Assembly (NCBI GenBank): GCA_018436095.1
Contig: JAHDMJ010000018.1
Span: forward strand, 186,001 to 250,000
Direction: 5' to 3'
Origin: Clostridia bacterium
Lineage (GTDB): Bacteria; Bacillota; Peptococcia; DRI-13; UBA5745
Length of the DNA: 64,000 nucleotides
A model generated the notes under the pieces. It searched no databases. It saw nothing but the letters and a program-made list of their open reading frames with translations, and had not been told where the DNA came from. Positions 33,601 to 42,261 of this stretch are shown here, in pieces; the stretch's first letter is position 1, and the number at the start of each line of letters is the position of its first letter. Position numbers and translations under genes: made by a program.

Positions 33601-36145
33601 GGGGTGGGGGTCGGAAAGAGCTGAGGCAAATGATGAGTCGTTGAAAAACGCCCCTGCGGATCATCTATACGTCAGAGATTCTTCAACAAATACCCAGGAG
33701 TTTACTTTTGATGTGGATCTTACCGGATACAATGTTCGGGCAGAGACTATTCCGGCCCTTCTTTTTAACGCAGGGTATTCGAGTACTATGTATTATGGAT
33801 TAGGCTCTATGCTCCTGATCAACCCTACAAAAATACAGGTATATTCTCTTTTTAATATGAACGATTTACAGGGTCTGATGTATCACCATGCGGGGGATTT
33901 GATCAAAGGTAACGGAACGGAGGATTTTTGGTGGCGGCAGCTAGAGCCGGGAGGCGGGAGTGCAGTATATTTTAATCGGCAAGTGAGATTGCGAGAGGAA
34001 GTTACGGTACCCTATTCGCTGCAGAAGAGCATAAAAGTGGTTCATGCAGCCGGCAGTTATAAAATTTACGTCAATAATAATCTGGTTCTTGAGGGAGAAG
34101 GAGCAACGACAGGAACGGCTTCTTCTGGTTTCCCCTCTAATTATGGGATTGCGGCAGTTAATCGTGCACATCGCCATCTAGCGGAAGACGGGAGAAGAAA
34201 TACCTTTCAAATCAATAACTTTGCGCTAAAAGAAACGGTGAATAAGGACTTCAGGGCTTTGGTGGAAGGAGTCACCTGGGGAGATACCCCGAGTAGGTTT
34301 TTGATCAATCTAACGGAACAGCCTATGACTTACAAGAGGGAGGATGTTGCCGTCACCAGAAGCTTACTTAATAACAATGTCCATTATCTTGCCCTGTGGC
34401 ATTCTGGAAGAGAAACATTGTTAGATACTCTTCTTGGCAGGGGCAAACTCCTTAACACTCAACCAAACACAGTAAACCTTGCCAATGAAATTGCCCAATA
34501 CGTTAAAACGGCATTGGCTAATGAGCCGGTTGGGCTAGAAGAATACATATTGCTTAACGAGGAAATCAAATACGAAACCTATTACAACGATCCGGAGCAG
34601 GACCCGGAGATTGCCCGAAAATGGCTCTATGACCACAACAGTCACTACTTTGAAAACAGCCTGGGCTTAGTCAGCTACCATAAGACGGAATTGGATAACC
34701 AGGTAACTGCATTTAACCGGGTGGGTAAGTTCAATGTTAATTTTAGGGCCCAGGATGAGCCTAAGCCGGATCCCCGTTTTGAAAACTACCGGAAGTGGTC
34801 CTATATGCCCACAGAAACCCTGGATATCTATGTGCACCGCCGGCCGGCAGCGTATTTCACGGCAGCCACAGAGTACGACAGGCCAAGCAGAAAATATTTA
34901 GTGACCATAGAAAACCAAAGCTATGACAGGGATCACAGCAGCAAAGCCAATAAGGGGATTGTGAAAGAGGAGTGGAAATGGAAGGGCGTAAATGATAGCG
35001 CCTGGACAGAAGGGAAGCTCTTAGGCCCCTTGGATAGCTATACAAACTACTATGTTTATTTACGGGTTCAAGATGAAGAGGGGATTTGGAGTTTGCCTTA
35101 TGTTGATCTGGTTAGTACATCGGCCATAAGGAGGCCCCCAATCGCTCAGTTCACCGTCACACCCTTCAGCCAGATTATAGGGAGGGCCTTTTCCATCGAA
35201 GACCAGAGCTATTCCCCCAATGGCTACCGAATTGAAGAGTGGGTTTGGCGCCTGCAGAAACCTGATGGTCAATGGGTGAATTACGGGGCAACGAAGCCGG
35301 AGGATCTGTCCAAATATGGGACAGGCCTCTACACCATCGAGCTGAAGGTAAGGGATGCAGGCGTGGGTTGGCAAGGAATAATGCCGGAATGGTCCTTGCC
35401 GGTGCAAGAGCAAGCAGTGGTGATCACGGAAAACTTAGCCCCCACGGTTAGTTTTACCATATCCCCTAACCCGGTGGCGGTGGACGAGCCTTATCAGCTA
35501 AACATCAACCGTTGGGATCCGGAGGGTGATCCTATCGTGGAGGAAGAGTGGCAGGTTTACCGGCCGGGAGCCGGCTCCTGGCAGCCCCTGACTGGCGGAT
35601 GGAAATCTACCTATGAAGCGATGGGATTAGAAGCGGAGGGAGCTTACCAGTTTAGGGTACGCATCAAGGATGATCCCACAGGACGGAATGCATACCTGGT
35701 AGGAAAATGGAGCAACTGGTACAGCCAGACGGTTCAGGTGGAATCCACCCTGGCTATCATCGGAGAGAGTGAGCAAGATGTTTATGCTGCAGGCCAGGCC
35801 ATGCTGATCAATGCCCATACCGAAGGCCGGGCCAGCCGGGTGGAGGCGGAAATGTGGTATCCCCGGAATCACTTGGTGAACACCGGCAAAACAGACCTTC
35901 TCCCGGACCAGCCTTTAGGCAGCCCGGCAGCAAAGGAAATGAACTGGCACAGCGGCCGGACGAAAGCCGAAGGCAGGGATAATGTGGTGATCATCCCCTT
36001 AGACACGCCGGAAGGAACCTATACCGTGAAACTGACCGCTTATAAGCCCAAGGTAGGCGGCGGTTATAAGATGGAGACGGATTTTATCACCGTTAAAGTG
36101 AAAGGAAATGTCTATGACCATAGCCATAGTCAAATTATTGGATAG
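30680..36145 (+). CDS. Giant secreted PKD-repeat surface protein (1821 residues)
   Basis: GTG start after AAAGGAGG. Signal peptide RRYIAIFLVCLLLLQAPGQLLA. At least four consecutive PKD-like domains (about residues 284-375, 374-467, 469-557, 561-647), each with SYDPDG-type and WxWTVTP motifs, and at least two more near 1484-1570 and 1586-1690. The middle (~900-1250) contains a jelly-roll-like stretch and no recognised domain. No sortase motif, SLH domain or C-terminal membrane segment is seen. Its 3' end overlaps the prepilin peptidase gene, tying it to the Tad locus; an adhesin or pilus-associated role is likely but inferred. Confidence 0.85.
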   Translation: MRRYIAIFLVCLLLLQAPGQLLANTIIDYVRDFGEITSGAPTSISGVNTRVYRGIGNAPFKYSRDWRIRVVNDKGVLQGSGLTPCIVDKNYLEFNFVPTSQLSQWVSLLNGDLSFVQSRMSNPTLSADLGSNTIMINGRSSNRIWIRVLAELCGATPTVSSNWIAEVQTTPYPTALIGYDYSAKVGGQANFTLTAAGFAASGYLVGGPGLNQVTFKVNGSTVASYNNVTRIDNAQASWTVPAEGIYKAELSATDKVGRRTTKTLSFAVGDLPQPPQEPQPTPVKRPPVAKFEVPVMARPGEVINVNDLSYDPDGTIIHWAWTVTPNEDAEINLSTSGSGGTLSFLENGLKEIRLKVTDNDSMTDETVQFVLVVGPPPAPAIQANFSLPGYMLTGFAVPVEDLSTSRGTITKREWEIWPMDGVDADMKTDGSTSTITFMQPGTFSVKLTIWDSNNLTDSLTKTIEIIQGNKPPTANFSMPEHQKVGTAVPVTDNSYDDDGYIVKWEWELTPADGGTLNLSGTDDSGGDIRFTKTGEHELKLTVTDNNGAAGSATKSILIVENQPPVARIDAPERVLQARDVEIRSASYDPDGTIANHAWTVTPDDSLMGILDGETSTVYFDKLGTHTIELTVTDDDGLTATTTKEIEVEPAIPQAYFSIDGTYKVNRRLDLNAVGSSTVPHSPILWEETIWEYLPAEGQDEESCKVRSSGDLQKRALLFKEPGDWKIRLKVKNEAGHYSEWFEQTIKIYPDEAPIVDFMLPVLLVRDVTNNRKAIIQPQDTSQVIDGDRIKERVWKYQYDSNNDGSFEDETWITFSAGNDTMPKITNGDVGRYRFELEVVEEFGQPTLEEFIGPEDILRSSTSWKPAEEKIAEVINNEPSVSFRPIKIKKPDIAIVMDQLDSNKMQELRSLISSSLGSEIKPNITFYERYSTTAKTSFSWEVRTYRQNGFGNGDGQFQQSGNNYTYRGFGRTAVPGWGSERAEANDESLKNAPADHLYVRDSSTNTQEFTFDVDLTGYNVRAETIPALLFNAGYSSTMYYGLGSMLLINPTKIQVYSLFNMNDLQGLMYHHAGDLIKGNGTEDFWWRQLEPGGGSAVYFNRQVRLREEVTVPYSLQKSIKVVHAAGSYKIYVNNNLVLEGEGATTGTASSGFPSNYGIAAVNRAHRHLAEDGRRNTFQINNFALKETVNKDFRALVEGVTWGDTPSRFLINLTEQPMTYKREDVAVTRSLLNNNVHYLALWHSGRETLLDTLLGRGKLLNTQPNTVNLANEIAQYVKTALANEPVGLEEYILLNEEIKYETYYNDPEQDPEIARKWLYDHNSHYFENSLGLVSYHKTELDNQVTAFNRVGKFNVNFRAQDEPKPDPRFENYRKWSYMPTETLDIYVHRRPAAYFTAATEYDRPSRKYLVTIENQSYDRDHSSKANKGIVKEEWKWKGVNDSAWTEGKLLGPLDSYTNYYVYLRVQDEEGIWSLPYVDLVSTSAIRRPPIAQFTVTPFSQIIGRAFSIEDQSYSPNGYRIEEWVWRLQKPDGQWVNYGATKPEDLSKYGTGLYTIELKVRDAGVGWQGIMPEWSLPVQEQAVVITENLAPTVSFTISPNPVAVDEPYQLNINRWDPEGDPIVEEEWQVYRPGAGSWQPLTGGWKSTYEAMGLEAEGAYQFRVRIKDDPTGRNAYLVGKWSNWYSQTVQVESTLAIIGESEQDVYAAGQAMLINAHTEGRASRVEAEMWYPRNHLVNTGKTDLLPDQPLGSPAAKEMNWHSGRTKAEGRDNVVIIPLDTPEGTYTVKLTAYKPKVGGGYKMETDFITVKVKGNVYDHSHSQIIG

Positions 36146-36566
36146 GCCGGCGACCGGCCTGTTAGTTCTGGTGCTTTTGTCGGCCTTAAGCTGGATAGAT
36201 TTACGAAGTTGTTATGTGCCCCCGGCTATTGTTTTAACTATTGGCCTTTTGGCCTTGCCGGGCATCACTTTGCAGGATACGCTTTTTTCCTTGGGGGTTT
36301 ATATTCTTTTAATGGTGCTGTCGGCTTTGACGAGCTGGTCTATAGGCGGCGGTGATATTAAGCTGCTGGCGGCACTGGCACTTTACCTCAGGCCCGATCA
36401 GTTTGCCTATTTTTTATTACCTTTGGGAGCGGGCTGTCTGGGCGTTATCCTTTGGGCTTTCTTTCAAAAAATACCCAAGGACAGGCAAATTCCTTTTGTG
36501 CCTTTCATTTGTGCCGCCTTTACCCTTTGGCTATTCTGGCGATTTCCGGCTGCCCCGGGAGGATAA
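36108..36566 (+). CDS. A24 prepilin peptidase (TadV/CpaA type)
   Basis: 152 residues with about five membrane segments. The two aspartates of the aspartyl peptidase are in SWIDLRS near the N-terminus and in the diagnostic GGGDIKLLAAL. The short form without the N-methylation domain is typical of Tad loci. It would cleave the Flp-type leaders encoded here. It overlaps the PKD gene by 38 bases. Confidence 0.9.
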   Translation: MSMTIAIVKLLDRPATGLLVLVLLSALSWIDLRSCYVPPAIVLTIGLLALPGITLQDTLFSLGVYILLMVLSALTSWSIGGGDIKLLAALALYLRPDQFAYFLLPLGAGCLGVILWAFFQKIPKDRQIPFVPFICAAFTLWLFWRFPAAPGG

Positions 36567-36588
36567 AAAAAGATAAGGAGGGTTGATG

Positions 36589-36900
36589 ATGAAGAGAAGG
36601 CAAGGAACAAAGCGGCAACAGGCAGGCAGTTTGACTGTAGAGGCCCTGTTGATTTTGCCCTTGATTTTCTTATTGCTGGCTTTGTTTGTCCGCTGGGGCT
36701 TCATTTTACAAAATGATTTGGCGGAGGAGGCAAAAAGATATGAAGCGGGGGCCTATGGGGGAGACAATGGCGGCGGGCCGGCCTTTTTAAAAAACGGGCC
36801 GCCGGCCAGAAGGATCAGAGACGCTGATTTGCTGATTGATTTGGGATATAGCATAAAGGAGAGTTTGCCCTCATGGTTTCATTCGGGAGAGAAGAAATAA
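36589..36900 (+). CDS. TadE-like pseudopilin
   Basis: About 103 residues from ATG 36589 (GGAGGG seven bases upstream; ATG 36586 and TTG 36583 are alternatives). AGSLTVEALLILPLIFLLLALFV is the TadE leader with Glu at mature position five region, then a short external tail. Overlaps the next gene by 28 bases. Confidence 0.8.
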   Translation: MKRRQGTKRQQAGSLTVEALLILPLIFLLLALFVRWGFILQNDLAEEAKRYEAGAYGGDNGGGPAFLKNGPPARRIRDADLLIDLGYSIKESLPSWFHSGEKK

Positions 36901-38456
36901 AAACATACCGTTCCTTTATTAATGAAGACACGGCGGCGATTACCGTATATTTTTTATTGGCGGGCTCCGCCTTGATTCTTTTGTTGCTGGCCCTGTTTAA
37001 TTTTGGCCGTTTTCTGATGGCAAAGCAACAAGCGGCGACGGCTTTGGAAGCCTCGGCAGCTTCCGTACTGTCCCATTATCAAGCTGATCTGGTTCGGGAA
37101 ATGGGATTGTTTGCTTTGGATACCCAGGATATAGCCGGCCTGCAGGCGGCAGGCAAAGCCTATTTCACAGCTAACCTGGGTGAACCGGGAGCAATCAATA
37201 GCCAAAAATGCCTGATTTATGCGCTGAGCTTTCCCGAAGAAAGCCGCTTAAACCAGGAGGAAATATTGACTATTCAGGCTGTGGACAGCCAGAGAATAGA
37301 AGGCTGGTTTAAAGCCGGCCAGGATATACTGGACTTTTTAGGTCTAACAGATTGGCAAAGCCTTCTTAAATCCTGGCTGCCCTCCGGAACAGAAGAAAAA
37401 GCTTTAGTCAGCGGTGAAGCAGACTCTTTAGCAAATCCCGGAGAGGCAGTTTCCGGCCATTCCGGCCTTGAGGACTGGGCGGATTGGTACGAGGATGAAA
37501 ATGGGCAAACCACAGGAACGGAGCCGGAAGGAGGCGGGTCCGCCGCCGTAAGACTCTGGCATTTTTTCCTGCCTTGGCCCATCCACAGCGGTTTTGCCAA
37601 TGTAGAGCTGCCGGAAGGTATTGGAAATCAGGCCTGCTCAAACGAACAGGGGGAAAAGCAATTGGAGGAGCTGGCCGCTTTTGGTCAAGGCTTTTCCTCC
37701 CTTTTCAGCAGCAAGAAAAATGATGAGGCAGACCAGCCGGCGGAACTTCCGCGTGGCGCCTTGGAAAAAATAAAAATCTTCCTGGCGGGGTTTCAGGATA
37801 GTTTGTCCGGTGTCTTGGCAAAAGGCAAAGACAAACTGCTTTTTACTGAGTATTTGCTGCAGGAGTTGGATTATGCCACCAATAAGCCGGCAATGGAGCG
37901 GTATTTTTCCCGCTGTGAAGCGGAATATGTTTTGTGGGGATACGGCAATAGCTGGGACAACCTGCGCTATACCGCCCTGCAGCTTTTCCTGCTGCGCTCG
38001 GGCTTTCACTTACTTGCGTCGGTGATAAACATGGAAGCAATAGATGAGGTCACTTTAGCTAAAGAAGCTTTGCAGGCGCTGGTTAAAGGCGGGAGTGATG
38101 TGGAAAAACTCTTTAACGGAGAAAGAATTCCGGCTTTTCCCGGACAAACAAGGATAACCATGTCCTATAAAGATCATTTAAGGCTTTTCCTGATTTGCCA
38201 AAAGGGAATAAGCCAAAAGCAGGCTTTGCAGCGGCTGATCCAAACTAATCTATGGTTCTGGCAGGCAAGGAACACTTCCGGAAGCGGACAAGGCCTGGCA
38301 GGACAAGTGAGGGCGGCAGAATTTGGCCTTAGCCGTTATGCTGCGGAAGTGAGGATAATTGCAGAGACGAAGCTTTCCTTATGGCCTTTTGGGGTTGCGC
38401 TAATCAGGCGGGAAGGAGTGATGGGCTATGACCGGCCCTTTGCTTTGGTTTCGTAA
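36873..38456 (+). CDS. DUF5702-like Tad-associated protein
   Basis: 527 residues. INEDTAAITVYFLLAGSALILLLLALFNFGRFLMAK is a pilin-like leader and membrane helix followed by a large external domain (LEASAASVLSHYQADLVREMGLFALD is the conserved start). Such proteins accompany Tad pili in Clostridia; function unknown. It is preceded only by a weak ribosome site, consistent with coupling to the overlapping upstream gene. Confidence 0.75.
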   Translation: MVSFGREEIKTYRSFINEDTAAITVYFLLAGSALILLLLALFNFGRFLMAKQQAATALEASAASVLSHYQADLVREMGLFALDTQDIAGLQAAGKAYFTANLGEPGAINSQKCLIYALSFPEESRLNQEEILTIQAVDSQRIEGWFKAGQDILDFLGLTDWQSLLKSWLPSGTEEKALVSGEADSLANPGEAVSGHSGLEDWADWYEDENGQTTGTEPEGGGSAAVRLWHFFLPWPIHSGFANVELPEGIGNQACSNEQGEKQLEELAAFGQGFSSLFSSKKNDEADQPAELPRGALEKIKIFLAGFQDSLSGVLAKGKDKLLFTEYLLQELDYATNKPAMERYFSRCEAEYVLWGYGNSWDNLRYTALQLFLLRSGFHLLASVINMEAIDEVTLAKEALQALVKGGSDVEKLFNGERIPAFPGQTRITMSYKDHLRLFLICQKGISQKQALQRLIQTNLWFWQARNTSGSGQGLAGQVRAAEFGLSRYAAEVRIIAETKLSLWPFGVALIRREGVMGYDRPFALVS

Positions 38457-39216
38457 AAAGGAGGACAAGCCAAGATTACTAAAAAATCAGCAGGGCAGCC
38501 TGGCAGTGGAAGGGATGCTGACCTTGCCCTTTTTGCTTTTGGTTTTGCTCTTATGCATTGCCTTGATCTACACTGTCAGGGGGGCCTTGATCCTCGACAA
38601 CGCCTTAGCTGCCACTTGCCGGGAGCTGGCAGAAAGCAGCTACCTTTTACAACAGGCTGTGGGCTTGGGAATGGATGAGAAAGCTCTGGGGAATCTGGCC
38701 GCCGCCGGGATAAGCAGTCTTTGGGCCAACCGCTGCTTGAATAAATATTTAAGTGAATATCCGGAAATTAAACAGGCTATTGAGTGGAAGCAGGCCAGGG
38801 GGCCGTTTTTCGCTGCTGAAGGAGCCGGCGGAGTTGCCGGGATTGGGACGGCGGGAGAAAATGATAGTGACGATGATGTAATCTTGGTTTTATGTTTTGC
38901 TCCGGCTAAACTTAACGGCATTACCGCAATACTGCCGGATTCCTGGCAAATTATATTTGCCAAGCGGCAAAGGGCTTGGCTGACCGGCCGCAGCCTCTTG
39001 CCGGAGCGGGGGCTGGAGCAAGCTGCAGGACAAAAAGAACAGGGATCCTTGGTATATATAACTCGTTGGGGGATAAGATATCATACAGAAAATTGCCGGT
39101 ATTTAGCGAAAAGCAAGATCCCCGCTTATTTGAACCGTTTAGCGGCGGCCTATGGTCCTTGCCGGGTTTGCGGGCCTCCTTCCCGGCGGCCGGAGTATTT
39201 GCCGGAGGCGGGCTAA
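38428..39216 (+). CDS. TadE-like protein with C-terminal Cys/His metal-binding-like motif
   Basis: 262 residues, GGAGTG before the ATG. QGSLAVEGMLTLPFLLLVLLLCIALIY is a TadE-type leader and helix. The C-terminal ~45 residues carry YHTENCRYL...YGPCRVC, the pattern of the small Ada-like/metal-binding modules (H-x3-C...C-x2-C) found at the ends of some secreted nucleases. The combination with TadE is unusual. It ends the Tad locus. Confidence 0.72.
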   Translation: MTGPLLWFRKKEDKPRLLKNQQGSLAVEGMLTLPFLLLVLLLCIALIYTVRGALILDNALAATCRELAESSYLLQQAVGLGMDEKALGNLAAAGISSLWANRCLNKYLSEYPEIKQAIEWKQARGPFFAAEGAGGVAGIGTAGENDSDDDVILVLCFAPAKLNGITAILPDSWQIIFAKRQRAWLTGRSLLPERGLEQAAGQKEQGSLVYITRWGIRYHTENCRYLAKSKIPAYLNRLAAAYGPCRVCGPPSRRPEYLPEAG

Positions 39217-39350
39217 GGCCGCCTTTTTGACCGGGTAGCTGCAGAGTTTGCTGTAGGGTTTTCCAGAAAACTGTTGAAAAGTGATGCAGACAAACAATAG
39301 ATAATCTGATAAAATAGAAAAAAGTTATCATCAGCGGAGGAGGATACAGC

Positions 39351-40040
39351 GTGGCGGAGCATTTGGAGAGGCCCAAACTGGTCGTTGACTTTAATAGTTC
39401 CAAGCCTTTGGGTGAGGTTGTCTATGAAGCTTTAAGAGAGGCAATTATTAGAAACCAGTTCAAACCCGGTGAAAGGCTGATGGAAACTGAGCTGGCCGAT
39501 GAGATGGAAGTCAGCCGTACACCGGTGCGGGAGGCTGTTCGCAAGCTGGAGGCAGAGGGCTACGTTGTTATGATCCCCCGTAAAGGGACTTATGTTGCTT
39601 CTTTATCCATTCAAGACGTTAATGACGTTTTTGAAATTCGGGCAGCCCTGGAGGCCATGGCGGCTTCCCAGGCAGCGGTCAGGGCTTCGGAGGAAGAGAT
39701 TGCCGCTATTAAAAAATGCATTGAGGCCGAAGCGGTTTTATGGGAAAGCGCCGATTTGGAAAAAACCGTAGAGTCGGATATTCAGTTTCATTCTTTGCTC
39801 TACCGGGCCTCTAAAAATAAGAAAATCGAAAGCCTGATCAACGATTTGCGGGAGCAAACCCAGCGGCTGCGCTCCAGCACCTTGTCCACACCAGGCCGGT
39901 TAAAATTTGCTTTGGATGAGCATAGACAAATTCTGGCGGCTATAGAGGCCAGAGATCCCCAAGGAGCTCACGAGGCCGCCTTGGCCCATATTGAGCGCTC
40001 CCGGGAAGTTATGCTGGGATTGTTGCGCTACCAAGCATAA
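39351..40040 (+). CDS. GntR-family regulator, FCD (FadR-like) subfamily
   Basis: 229 residues with GTG start after GGAGGAGG. N-terminal winged helix (GERLMETELADEMEVSRTPVREAVRKLEAEGYV) and an all-helical FCD ligand domain with conserved Asp/His metal or carboxylate site (FHSLLYRASKN, DEHRQILAAIEARD). It probably responds to a small carboxylate. It sits 200 bases before a FAD oxidoreductase gene, a plausible target. Confidence 0.92.
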   Translation: MAEHLERPKLVVDFNSSKPLGEVVYEALREAIIRNQFKPGERLMETELADEMEVSRTPVREAVRKLEAEGYVVMIPRKGTYVASLSIQDVNDVFEIRAALEAMAASQAAVRASEEEIAAIKKCIEAEAVLWESADLEKTVESDIQFHSLLYRASKNKKIESLINDLREQTQRLRSSTLSTPGRLKFALDEHRQILAAIEARDPQGAHEAALAHIERSREVMLGLLRYQA

Positions 40041-40061
40041 TGATTTTATTTTCCAGCGATT

Positions 40062-40145
40062 GCCGGGTTCAAATGCCTGATCAAAATCCGCTTCAATATG
40101 GATTTTAATCAGGCATCAGTATTACAGGCCCGGTTCTTTTTTATT
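40062..40145 (+). terminator. Terminator after the GntR gene
   Basis: Inner stem ATGCCTGAT-AAAATCC with GGATTTT-ATCAGGCAT (40073-40116), outer CCGGG/CCCGG, then TTCTTTTTTATT. Confidence 0.75.
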
Positions 40146-40246
40146 GTATTTTGTTAAGAAATATTAAGATTTAATTCATAGAAAAATGGCGATAAGCCTG
40201 TTATGATTATATAAATGTGATTTTATAGAAATATACTGGGAGAGAT

Positions 40247-42169
40247 ATGATGAAAGGTAAAAAGACTATTGCATTGATTCAGGCTGTGTTGATGTGGCTG
40301 ACACTGCTGGGCGGAGTTTGGCTCGGCGGCTGCAGCGCCTTGGCCCAGCCTCAGGTGAAAGAGCCGGTAACCGGCCCTGTCATTGACGGTGCCGAAGCCT
40401 ACCATGTCATCGTAGCCGGCGGTGAGCCGGAAGGAGTTGCGGCGGCCTTGGCGGCAGCCAGAAACGGCATGAAAACCGTATTGGTAGAAAAAGGCGATGC
40501 TCTGGGCGGTTTGATGACTTTGGGCATGCTAAATTTTCTGGATATGAATCACGGACCAAAAAATGAGCTTTTGACCAGGGGGATTTTCGAAGAATTTTAT
40601 AAAGCCCTGGGCAATGCTTTTGATGTGGAAGAGGCCAAAGCCTGGTTTCTGCAGAAATGTGAGGCCGAACCTAATCTTACCGTACTGCTTGATACGGAGA
40701 TATTGGAGCCGGTTATGGAAGGCAAGACCATTGCCGGCCTGAAGATCAAAAGGGAAGGCCAGGAAGAGGTTTTGCGCAGTCTGGCGGTAATCGATGCTAC
40801 CGTCGATGCCGATGTGGCTGCCGCTGCCGGCGTGCCTTATACGGTAGGCGGCGAGGATTACGGCGCCCACGGCACTTTGCAGGGAGTGACTCTGGTTTTT
40901 GAGGTCTCCGGTGTAGATTGGGCCGGTGTGACCAGACACTTGAAAAACGACGGCTATGAGGGCTCCGGTTCCGATGCGGTATCAGCCTGGGGCTATGGTC
41001 CGGAAGCCATGAAATACCAGCCTGTGGATGAAAACATGCGGTTTAGGGGACCCAATATTGCCCGGCAAAAGGACGGCAATGTCTTGTTAAATGCCCTGCT
41101 GATTTTCGGAGTGGATGCTCTGGACCCCGATTCCCTGGCCGAAGGTATTGCCAGAGGCCGGGCGGAGATACCTCATATCATTGAATTTATGAGAGAAAAT
41201 TTCCCCGGCTTTGAAAATGCCGCTTTTGTGGATACGGCTTCCCGTCTTTATGTAAGAGAAACCCGCCATATTCAAGGGGAGTACCGGCTTACCATCACCG
41301 ATATGCTGGAAAACCGGGATCATTGGGACAGGATTGGCCACGGCAGTTATCCTGTGGATGTGCAGCCTACCAGCCCTTCCAACTACGGCAATATTATTGG
41401 TGTTCCTGATATTTATAGTATACCTTTTCGCTGCCTTGTACCCCTTGAAATCGACCAGCTTTTGGTGGCCGGACGCAGTGCCTCTTATGACTCTCTGCCC
41501 CATGGCAGCGCCCGGGTCATCCCCGTAGGCATGGTGGCTGGTGAAGCTTGCGGCACGGCGGCAGCCTATGCAGTGGAGCAGGAAGTGACTTTCCGCCAGA
41601 TGTCTCAAGATCCCGAGGCCATCAAGTGGCTGCAGGATCAGTTGAAGAAGCAAGGCGCCTATTTGACGGAATATACCCCGCCCCGGATGGCAGTGATGGG
41701 TCACTGGGCCTATCCCGGAGTGGTGGTGATGCGGGAGCTGGGCCTGACCGAAGGCGGTTATAACAACGATTACCGTCTGGATGAGACCTTACCCAACCGC
41801 TGGCCCTTACAGAACAAGCTCAATAAGTTGATGTCTCTCGTCCATGAGCGGACGGCAGACAGAGGCCAGGAGCAAATCCCGGCTTGGCAAATCAGCTTGC
41901 CCGGTGACGAGATTACCGTAGGCCAGCTTTATCTCGCAGCGGCCCAAGCCGCCTCTTTGGGAGAGAAAAGCAACGCTGGCGGCCGGGAAGCCGGTGAAGA
42001 GCCGAAAGTTCGGATTTTTACCGATGAAGCAGAGGCAAAAGAATATCTGATTGCCCAAGGTATATTAACGGCTGAAATGCTGGAGCATTCTCCCGATGAG
42101 GCGGCTATCGCCAACTACGGACAATTGTTGAGCATATTAGGCGCTTTATATACAACTTTGATGGCTTAA
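40247..42169 (+). CDS. FAD-dependent oxidoreductase with lipoprotein signal
   Basis: 640 residues. The N-terminus MKGKKTIALIQAVLMWLTLLGG followed by VWLGGCS is a lipoprotein signal with Cys at ~28. The FAD_oxidored family Rossmann motif VIVAGGEPEGVAAALAAARNGMKTVLVEK follows, and VDATVDADVAAAAG is a second FAD contact. Homologues act on unknown sugars or organic acids. A surface-anchored flavoprotein in an anaerobe suggests extracytoplasmic electron transfer, which is inference. GGGAGAG precedes the ATG. Confidence 0.85.
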   Translation: MMKGKKTIALIQAVLMWLTLLGGVWLGGCSALAQPQVKEPVTGPVIDGAEAYHVIVAGGEPEGVAAALAAARNGMKTVLVEKGDALGGLMTLGMLNFLDMNHGPKNELLTRGIFEEFYKALGNAFDVEEAKAWFLQKCEAEPNLTVLLDTEILEPVMEGKTIAGLKIKREGQEEVLRSLAVIDATVDADVAAAAGVPYTVGGEDYGAHGTLQGVTLVFEVSGVDWAGVTRHLKNDGYEGSGSDAVSAWGYGPEAMKYQPVDENMRFRGPNIARQKDGNVLLNALLIFGVDALDPDSLAEGIARGRAEIPHIIEFMRENFPGFENAAFVDTASRLYVRETRHIQGEYRLTITDMLENRDHWDRIGHGSYPVDVQPTSPSNYGNIIGVPDIYSIPFRCLVPLEIDQLLVAGRSASYDSLPHGSARVIPVGMVAGEACGTAAAYAVEQEVTFRQMSQDPEAIKWLQDQLKKQGAYLTEYTPPRMAVMGHWAYPGVVVMRELGLTEGGYNNDYRLDETLPNRWPLQNKLNKLMSLVHERTADRGQEQIPAWQISLPGDEITVGQLYLAAAQAASLGEKSNAGGREAGEEPKVRIFTDEAEAKEYLIAQGILTAEMLEHSPDEAAIANYGQLLSILGALYTTLMA

Positions 42170-42261
42170 AGGTATAAAGTGGGAACGGGATTATCGCAGA
42201 TGCCGAACCTTGAATCTAGGAAGTTCTGATTTTATTGCGAAAGAATGAAGGAGGCAGCAGG

